A stretch of 64,000 nt of DNA from Tribonema minus (lineage: Eukaryota > Sar > Xanthophyceae > Tribonematales > Tribonemataceae). Both the position numbers and the translations under genes were made by a program. The stretch covers positions 248,001 to 312,000 of the forward strand of contig JAFCMP010000049.1 in the NCBI GenBank assembly GCA_017506865.1, in the 5' to 3' direction. This document shows, piece by piece, positions 57,580 through 64,000 of the stretch (within the stretch, counting starts at the first letter, position 1; each line of letters begins with the position of its first letter). The notes below the pieces were generated by a model that was not told the DNA's origin, did not search any database, and saw nothing but the letters and a program-made list of their open reading frames with translations.

Positions 57580-58157
57580 TCGTCAACTTCATGGACATCG
57601 TCTTTGGCAGCAACCAGGTCTGCCTTCCAGTCCCTAAAGTGCAGCCGAGCGCCGACGCGGTAGCAGCAGGCCGGTGCACTAAACTGCGCGGCGGCTTTGA
57701 AGTAGCTTGTTGCATAGACGTCACCATACGTGACAGCTCATGCCCCTCCCGCCTCCGTCAGGCTCAGGGGGGCGCGCGCGATGTGCAGCGCGTGCTTGAA
57801 TCGGCTTCGCAGGAAAAGATAGACACATACGTAGTCTCAGGGGCCCTGGACCCCACTACACACACCCTATTTTCCGCAGCCTTTGACCACTTCGGCGCTA
57901 TGTCACGCGACACCCAAGCGCTGCTACACGCACTCGCCGAGCAGAGCTCGCAGGGCAGCTACAATCTCGCGCAGCGCGTTGCCTTCTGGCGCCGCCGCAC
58001 CTCCCTCGCGCTACAGCGCGCGCTCACACGTGTCGTGATCGACAACTGGAACGCAGTCATTGCCCCTGATGGCGACGTCAGCGCTTACCGCCGCATCGCA
58101 CTGTTGCAAGTGCCGCGGCCCTCGCCGGCCAGCGCCGAACCGCCGGCTCCTCCGTAG
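57580..58157 (+). mobile_element. 5'-truncated non-LTR retrotransposon 3' end
   Basis: The plus frame ending TAG at 58155-58157 codes for CCIDVTIRDS, then QEKIDTYVV, TLFSAAFDHFGAMS and a Leu/Arg/Ala-rich helix. This matches in order the Asp, Lys and post-Lys (F-x-G) blocks of the endonuclease tail of the full element at 12.6-17.5 kb, although the two are far from identical. No RT part precedes it, as expected of a 5' truncation during insertion. The 5' break is placed roughly; the open frame runs on upstream, probably by chance. The fragment begins just beyond the proposed first exon of the minus-strand gene. Confidence 0.55.
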
Positions 58158-58258
58158 ATTTAGTTATTGCAAGCCCGATTTATCGTGCGCGCAGCCCATG
58201 CGGTCCAGGACATAATATACAACTTCAACGTCATCTTGAAGACGAAACGAACCCACCC

Positions 58259-58273
58259 GGGGGGGGGGGGGGG
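58259..58273. repeat. Poly(G) run of 15
   Basis: An uninterrupted G run lies about 100 bp beyond the retrotransposon fragment. It is prone to length error in sequencing. Confidence 0.9.
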
Positions 58274-58541
58274 CAACTGAGACGAACCAAGCCAATTAGC
58301 ACAGGAGCCATCTACAGAAGCAGCCCAACAACCGCAACTCAAAGTAAGTCAAGCACCTTGCAGAACAATCACAGCATGATTTTGCCAAGTGCATGTAGGA
58401 TTAGGGCTAAGGGTCAATGATCAGGATAGTGTGAGAGATCACGAGCTGATGATGCTTTTCAGCCGGTCACCTTTTTTCCTGATGTAACGAGACCTCCAGT
58501 CTGGCCATGGCACACACACACACAGTTGGGGTTGACCGATG

Positions 58542-58553
58542 GTATAAGATAAC
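58542..58553 (+). promoter_or_regulatory. Possible TATA-like element for the Cys-rich gene
   Basis: GTATAAGATAAC lies about 480 bp before the ATG at 59020. The sequence between is open and rich in CAG/CAC repeats, as expected of a long 5' leader. No transcript start is visible in the sequence, so this is a weak call. Confidence 0.2.
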
Positions 58554-59019
58554 ATCACTGATATCAGGGATACTGTACCGGAAACTCGTGCCTCCTGACG
58601 TTGAACCGAGCTGACTGCTTTTTCCATGGAAACTCGGGGTCTTGAACGACAACACTGCTGGCTGCCCTCACACACAACACCACAACACCACCAGACAGTC
58701 TTGCAGCTCAAGTGACCGCAGCTTACCAGCGCTACCAGCAGCCTACAGCAGCAACAGCAGCACCAGGCATCAGCAACTAGATTCGTTGTCCCTAGGAAAA
58801 GCAGCAGGCGTTCTCGATCAGCAGAACACCACCAGCACCAGCAGCACGAGCACACCAGCACACGTGCCCAGCACAAGCGAGTATCTCAACAGCACCAACA
58901 GCGGCGGTTGGCTTCAGCACCGACAGAGGCAGCAGTCCCTCCCTCACAGCCCCAGCGCACCAGCAACTCGCTTCTCAGAACCCCTCAGTGCAAGGCCAGC
59001 TCCCCAGCTTCAAGGAACC

Positions 59020-60330
59020 ATGGCTCGCCTCTCAGTACTACTGGCCCTGGCTGCCACCGCAACAGTCTGCTCAGCAGGTACGCATACATCGCTAGCCAGC
59101 CACGCTCCCTGCTGCGCCCTCGCCTACGCGGTTGGCGTGTGCCACAAATTGTGTCCCAAATTGAGTTGCACATGTGGCAGGCAACGCGTTGTGCGGTTCA
59201 TGCTCGGTGCCCTGTCACGCAGCAATGCTAGCAACGGCAGCTTGCTCTGCTGCAACACCAGTCTGCCTTTCGATTACACTTTCATTTCCACTGCTGAGTA
59301 CTGCCTTCAAGTGGCAGTGCCTCCGCAAATCGCCGCAGTGCATCGCGTGATGCCTCTCATCGCAGCGTGAACGCGCAGATGGTATCGCTGCACTATTCAT
59401 ATCTTGTCAAAGATCCGATTACAGTTGTGCTCGTGGTTTCGTTCATGGATAAGTTGTTGTTTCTCTCTGTCAGCAAGCTGCGCCTGACTCAACTTGCCTC
59501 TCGTTTCGATGCCTTCAGGTCTGCCCCCCCTCCGAGACCTTGCAAAGATCACCAAGTGCGATGTGCCCGAGGCTGAGTGCGGCGGCACCTTCAGGGCAGG
59601 CGCCGACGAGTACACCCCCGAGAAGGTGGACGCACACACCCAGTGCTGCCCGGGGGTCGTCAACGGCGAGTCCGCGTGCAAGGCACTCCCCATCGACAAG
59701 GACACAGGCATCTGGGGCACCCACTGCGCCCCTGTGACCAAGGACTGCCCCTTTGACGCCCCTGCCTGCGGCTCCAACACGTACGCCTTCACGCTGTCCG
59801 GAGGCCAGACCGTCGACAACATCTGCTGCCCATCCTCCACCCACGAGTGCGTCTCCGACCCTGCCGCGCGCGCGTACAACGGCACCAAGTGCGTCAAGAA
59901 GCAGAAGTGCGCCAAGGGGCGGCAGGCGTGCGGTCGTTCCAAGGAGGCGGGCCAGATCCTTGTCAACTCGGACGACAAGTGCTGCCCTGCCGGCCAGCAG
60001 TGCTACATGGTCGACCAGCCCAACGGCTCGTTCACCACCAAGTGCTCGTCATGCAACACACCGTGCGGTCGCGCGCAAGTGGATCAACCTGGTGACGACG
60101 ACCGCTGCTGCAAGCCCCGGCAGCAGTGCACGGCGGCGTTCCACGGCACTGCGGCGCCCGTCACTACGCGCTGCGCGTACGCATTCAAGTGCGAGGACGA
60201 CACCTGCAAAAACAGCGGCCGCTGCGTGGAGGACGAGTTCCCCTACCAGGGACAGTTCAAGAAGTGCCACTGCGCGCCGGGCTTCAAGGGCGTGTTCTGC
60301 GAGATCAAGGCGGCCACCAAGAGCTCATAA
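59020..60330 (+). CDS. Secreted Cys-rich repeat protein with C-terminal EGF-like domain
   Basis: Two exons: 59020-59077 and 59519-60330 (GCAG|GTACGC donor, CCTTCAG acceptor, phases agree), 289 residues, stop TAA. Residues 1-19 form a clear signal peptide (MARLSVLLALAATATVCSA). Four repeats follow, each with a Cys-x5-7-CG start (for example CAKGRQACG, CNTPCG), a gap of about 20-25, then CC-x5-C (CCPAGQQC, CCKPRQQC) and a closing Cys. The C-terminus (CEDDTCKNSGRCVED..KKCHCAPGFKGVFC) is a six-Cys EGF-like module. No membrane anchor or catalytic site is seen, so an extracellular matrix or cell-wall protein is likely. Codon use is very GC-rich and biased, which suggests high expression. The four-repeat module is not one I can name. 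Confidence 0.85.
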
Positions 60331-61595
60331 CGCGCAGGGACGGCGGCGCAGCGCAGCGACCGCAGCCGGCAGCACCGGCAGCGGCCACGCAGGCGCAGCG
60401 GGCTCGCACCAGCAGTTACACTTCTAACGCACAGCAGCAGGCGCAAGCTGCGCGCACCGGAGGCGGGAGCCCAGGTGACGGAGGGCATTTATCCAGTGGT
60501 ATGGACGCTGGCTGGGGGGGCGGGGGTTTTGCGACACCGCAGCAGCTCCCCTGGCGTGGCAGTGGCGTTACCCAGCAGCTTTCTGCTGCACGGCGCCACA
60601 CATGTTTTGTTCCCTATAGATACAAAGCTCGTAGCAGTAGCAGCAGCACAGCGGAGAAAAACCGCAGCGCTATCACAGCTAGAGTTTAGGACAGGTTTTT
60701 GTTGTACAGATTTTGTGTGAGGCGTGCAATATCTCCGTGGAAAGCTCCGTTTTGGGGTTGCGTGTACGTGTGGACGTGGTTGGATCGGTTGTAAAAAGGT
60801 GGATCTGCGTACAAAATCACAACGATTTTCACCTTTATCCATTTGTGTGATGGGCTTGCAATTCTTTGTTTTTGCATCTGGTTTTGCTGCTTGGCATGCT
60901 CGCAGGACAAGTGGTTGGCATAGTGTGCCGGTTGATTTGGCATTATATCCATGCTGCAAAAATGTTTTGGCACAAATACTTGACACATTGTGTGCTAGTT
61001 GAATCTGGGCATTGAATACATGCTGCACAGTGTCGGTTTGCAGATGACATATGTTTTGAATGTCATGCTGTGAGTGGCAATTACCCTCAATATGATTGTT
61101 TGCTCTGGAACTGCTTGTGAGTTGCAGGTCTTTTGTAGCTTAGCAGTTCCGATAGCGTGTTCTTCACAAATTGCAGCAGCTGCGATGACGCACGCATGAC
61201 ATTCTAGGTAGCGCAACCATTGAATTTGAGGCGCAGGTGATGTATGCCAGTCCACATGAGAGTTCACAACACGTGTCTCAACTGCTTAATGACAACACGT
61301 GTCTCAACTGCTTAATGACCATCACAATGACAGCGTCAAAATGACAGCGTCAAAATGATAACCACCGGGCCCTCACATTTCCCACGCTGACCCGGCATGC
61401 TCGTCGAAAACAGCTAAAAAGTCTCGGGATGGTGTTATTGTGCTGATGCAACAAATCACTTGCTGATCTCTAGTTGAGCAATTGCAGCAGTTGCATGATC
61501 ACACAACAAAGTCCCAAGGCCCCCGTTGCCTACGATCTTGCAGTGGGGACATGCGTTGATGACTGTCTACTAGAATCACGCATCACAACGCATCT
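60331..61595. other. No gene recognised
   Basis: This holds the 3' region of the Cys-rich gene, still GC-rich to about 60.5 kb, then AT-richer sequence. A short direct repeat (ACACGTGTCTCAACTGCTTAATGAC) at about 61270 and 61294, and AATGACAGCGTCAAA twice near 61325-61350, are the only structure seen. Confidence 0.4.
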
Positions 61596-62144
61596 ATGTG
61601 GCTCACTGCACTTGATCGCTCTGATGGCAGGGCATGCAATGCTGAATCATTGCTGATGCTGCAACTCTCCATCGCCACGGTGGTACGGATGCAAGTCAGG
61701 TCAATGACATCTTGGGCGCGTGATTTTTTTGCTGGCGTGCGCGACGAGCTGAGATTGTCAAACCTCATCAGGGATGCTACATCACCTGCTGCAGCGCTGC
61801 TGTATGTACATTGCCTGATGTCACTTGTCATTCAAATTGCAACCCCGACCGCACATATGCATCTCGTAGGCACAGCTAAGCAAAGAGTCTCGAGGGCAGC
61901 TACGGCTGCTGCAGCAGGTGGCGCCAGCAAGACAGCTTTATGGCATTCCGCAAGATCTTCAACAGCGCCACACGTGTTGAGGATGTCTGCTGACAAAGGT
62001 ATGCCAATGATCAGCATATGCGTTGGCGGTAGCGTGCGCATGGGGGGTTCATGTTTCCAGCCCAGTGATGATTGGCAGATAAGTGCTAGCCAACACACTG
62101 TCAGAGCCTGTCATCATGTTGCCTGTAACCTCAAGTACTTCTAG
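61596..62144 (+). CDS. Possible coding region, strand unresolved
   Basis: The plus strand is open for 182 codons and includes helical sequence (ARDFFAGVRDELRLSNLIRD) and a good donor, CAAAG|GTATGC near 62000. The opposite strand also gives exon-like reading (DVASLMRFDNLSSSRTPAK after a GCAGCAG acceptor; ILNTCGAVEDLAECHKAVLL after TCAGCAG) that joins in phase. I cannot choose between them from sequence alone. Confidence 0.25.
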   Translation: MWLTALDRSDGRACNAESLLMLQLSIATVVRMQVRSMTSWARDFFAGVRDELRLSNLIRDATSPAAALLYVHCLMSLVIQIATPTAHMHLVGTAKQRVSRAATAAAAGGASKTALWHSARSSTAPHVLRMSADKGMPMISICVGGSVRMGGSCFQPSDDWQISASQHTVRACHHVACNLKYF

Positions 62145-62918
62145 TGCATTGAGAGAAAGTGGCATGCAGGCTGTATTTGAGGTACAGTACTTCCATGTCT
62201 TTCAGCACGCCATTGTTGGTGGAACGCCAACGTGTTTCTGGCCACCATGCAGCAGTGTTTCATGCAAGAGGGAAATGTCAAAGTCAGATGCAAGTCACAG
62301 CATCATGCCTGCAGCCTGAAAGCGTATGGCAAGTTGCAACAGACATTGTTGCCGCAGGAGCTTGACAGCCTTTCTTGCACAGTGCACATGTCTTGGACTT
62401 TTTGAGTACCAGTCTACAAAGACCTGACATTGCCTAGGGTACATGAATATGATATTAAAAGTGACTGGTTTGAATTTGATTGTGGCAACAGCAAATTGCG
62501 TCTACAACATGACACCAGTGTTCTGCCCCACCATCACTTTTACTTTCATATGCCACCCCCTGCGTTGGTCCTGTGCAGCTTGCTCATTTGCACAGGGGTG
62601 TGCATCAGTGCACGGTTCCCTGGGTACAGCTGTCACCTCTGCAGCAGTGCGCCCCTCACAATTGGCCATTGCTCGCATGACCCCTATGCGTCAAAGCACG
62701 GTCTGAGTGCATCGTGTGGCTATAGTATACATCACGGTCGCCGAGCGGTTATGCAAGGGCTCGCTGCGCCTGCCGAACTTTGGTGACCTGATAGATGGCG
62801 TATGCCATGGCTGCAGTTTGCATCTCCCCTACCGCCAGCGGATTTGACGACGGCTGCGGCGGCCAGCGGCTGTGTTTCATGTGGACGATCTTGACACAGA
62901 TAAGCAAGTGCTGGGTCG

Positions 62919-62935
62919 TGGTGTGTGTGTGTGTG
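62919..62935. repeat. (GT)n microsatellite
   Basis: A short GT run lies inside the unresolved 62-63 kb stretch, immediately before a G-rich segment. Confidence 0.8.
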
Positions 62936-63067
62936 CGGGAAGGGGGATATTGGTGCTGAAGCGTGGAGTCATTGGGTCTTGAAGTCACAGTTGAAGAAAC
63001 GTGGCAGTTTGCGATCACACGTTCGTGTGCGCCGCTGCGGGGTCTAATCCCTGGTGTCGCTCCACAG

Positions 63068-63178
63068 GCGATGGCGCGAGCTCACCAGTTTGTCACCATT
63101 CATGCCTATTCTGAGAAGCTGCCTGGTTCGCCTGTGTTGCGGCGAATCATGGATCGCACAACTGTTCGGCATGACTAA
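63068..63178 (+). CDS. Possible terminal exon of a plus-strand gene
   Basis: After the acceptor GTCGCTCCACAG, a 37-codon frame runs to TAA: AMARAHQFVTIHAYSEKLPG, then an Arg-rich end. The acceptor is good and the peptide looks protein-like. Its upstream exons are not established; the open frame at 61.6-62.1 kb is one candidate. Confidence 0.3.
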   Translation, partial: AMARAHQFVTIHAYSEKLPGSPVLRRIMDRTTVRHD

Positions 63179-63261
63179 AGCTTTCGCGCGCGTTGATGCA
63201 CCTTTAGTCACGTGCAGGGTCCTGCTTTCGGCAGTAGAGAGGTGCCTCCACTGGACCCAAG

Positions 63262-63567
63262 TTAGCAGCGGCGCCCCGCCGTCACTCTCAAGGTGCGTGG
63301 GATGTCAACCGGGACACAAGTCCGCAGATATAGGGTCAGATTTGTGCTGTGTCCAACTTGCGATGTGCCCTGCCGATGGCGCAGCAACGAGGCTTCGCTT
63401 TGCAGTACAAACTCTCCGATCAACGGCTCTTGATCTTGGATAGCTGTTGATTCCCTCTGTTGAGCGCTTGCATCTTTGCGCTGTGCGAGCCTGAAAAGTG
63501 GCCAGAAGGAGGTCAAGATTGAAATGATTTGATCAGGAAACACAAGTGCCCTCCGTTTCTCTGACAT
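63262..63567 (-). CDS. Hypothetical small protein
   Basis: ATG at 63567 to TAA, 101 residues, with a basic start, a hydrophobic stretch (QIISILTSFWPLFRL) and a charged Gln-rich middle. It starts 52 bp from the divergent start codon at 63620, so the two could share a promoter. It may be complete or a first exon. No family is recognised. Confidence 0.3.
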   Translation of the reverse strand: MSEKRRALVFPDQIISILTSFWPLFRLAQRKDASAQQRESTAIQDQEPLIGEFVLQSEASLLRHRQGTSQVGHSTNLTLYLRTCVPVDIPRTLRVTAGRRC

Positions 63568-63619
63568 CCTGCTTGCTGCTACCCTGATCAGTCACAGAGC
63601 CGACGAGTCGCTGCACAAA

Positions 63620-63847
63620 ATGGCTCCTGCCGGCACAATACATGCGACGCTGCGCCGGCTCATTCTGCTATGGGCGGGACTGGTGTTGTGTCGGGCCGCA
63701 ACTATGGCTCCTTCGATAGCGCCATCGGCAGCACCATCGGCTGCGCCCTCTGTAGCTCCCGTTGGCTTCATAGACGACATGGCTGTTGACCCCACAAAAT
63801 ATAACTACAACATCGTGTTCACCGCGGATGTGCCCCCTCTCCTTCAG
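63620..63847 (+). CDS. First exon of a secreted or membrane protein (gene runs off the window)
   Basis: ATG at 63620 (context AAAATGG) opens a signal peptide (basic start, then LILLWAGLVLCRA), followed by APSIAPSAAPSAAPSVAP and then FIDDMAVDP and NIVFTADVPPLLQ. The frame meets a good donor (CTTCAG|GTGCGC) after 76 codons in phase 0. The P-S-x-x-P-S type repeat after a signal peptide is a common feature of stramenopile extracellular proteins; the rest lies beyond position 64000. If the donor is not used, the frame continues to TAG at about 63926. Confidence 0.6.
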
Positions 63848-64000
63848 GTGCGCCAGATCAAGCTGCTGTTCCATAAACGCTTGCATGCTGCGGCACCGGG
63901 CTCCTCACGTTCCACACTGCAGTGCTAGCATCAACCATTGACGCTGTGAAAGTATGAGTATCTTCTCTTGCGCAATGTGATGCGCTGGTGCTGCCCCCAC

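Noticed and set aside
57054..57580. Upstream part of the 367-codon plus-strand frame as retrotransposon protein
   Set aside because: The sequence lacks motifs, and the opposite strand reads better as an exon (57275-57544). Only the part after about 57580 looks like endonuclease.
1..64000. CRISPR arrays, rRNA genes, bacterial operons, riboswitches
   Set aside because: None seen. Repeat arrays lack regular spacers and all supported genes are intron-split eukaryotic genes.

Overview
The window is nuclear DNA of an intron-rich eukaryote. No bacterial-style operon, rRNA operon or CRISPR array is visible. Coding sequence is cut into many short exons with GT donors and mostly TGCAG acceptors. Exons are GC-rich with Ala/Gly/Ser-rich products, while introns are closer to 50% GC. 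A PS-A-APS tract in the last gene recalls repeats common in stramenopile surface proteins, so a heterokont alga or related protist is my best guess, with low confidence.

Layout. 1-3.7 kb: degenerate repeats and one possible small Cys-rich gene (-). 3.7-12.4 kb: a complete glycoside hydrolase family 1 (beta-glucosidase type) gene (-), resolved here into 14 exons. 12.5-17.5 kb: a non-LTR retrotransposon (+) with an RT domain and a C-terminal restriction-like endonuclease domain broken by one in-frame TAG, lying head to head with the GH1 promoter. 17.5-22 kb: no convincing gene; a strong hairpin, a tRNA-like SINE candidate and degenerate tandem repeats. 22.0-26.6 kb: an orphan gene (+). 27.1-29.3 kb: a tentative small gene (-), a CAG/CTG array and a second copy of the GH1 signal-peptide and promoter module. 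29.3-49.1 kb: one very large gene (+) with at least 34 exons coding for about 1,530 residues: armadillo/HEAT-like helices, a Ser/Pro linker, an Ala/Glu coiled coil, a proline run and a Ser/Thr-rich tail with RRLS-T-TP repeats. 51.1-57.5 kb: an orphan gene (-) whose terminal repeat exon carries a frameshift and whose intron holds a 1,074-bp hAT-type transposon with 8-bp target duplication. 57.6-58.2 kb: the 3' end of another retrotransposon. 59.0-60.3 kb: a secreted Cys-rich protein with four repeats and a C-terminal EGF-like domain. 61.6-63.6 kb: weak exon candidates. 63.6 kb to the end: the first exon of a further secreted or membrane protein.

The recognisable products suggest secreted carbohydrate and cell-surface functions (GH1 enzyme, EGF-type protein, PSAAPS protein) beside a large scaffold-like intracellular protein. 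Mobile elements and tandem duplications have shaped several introns and promoters. Exon chains were checked by hand for reading-phase continuity; no database or transcript evidence was available.
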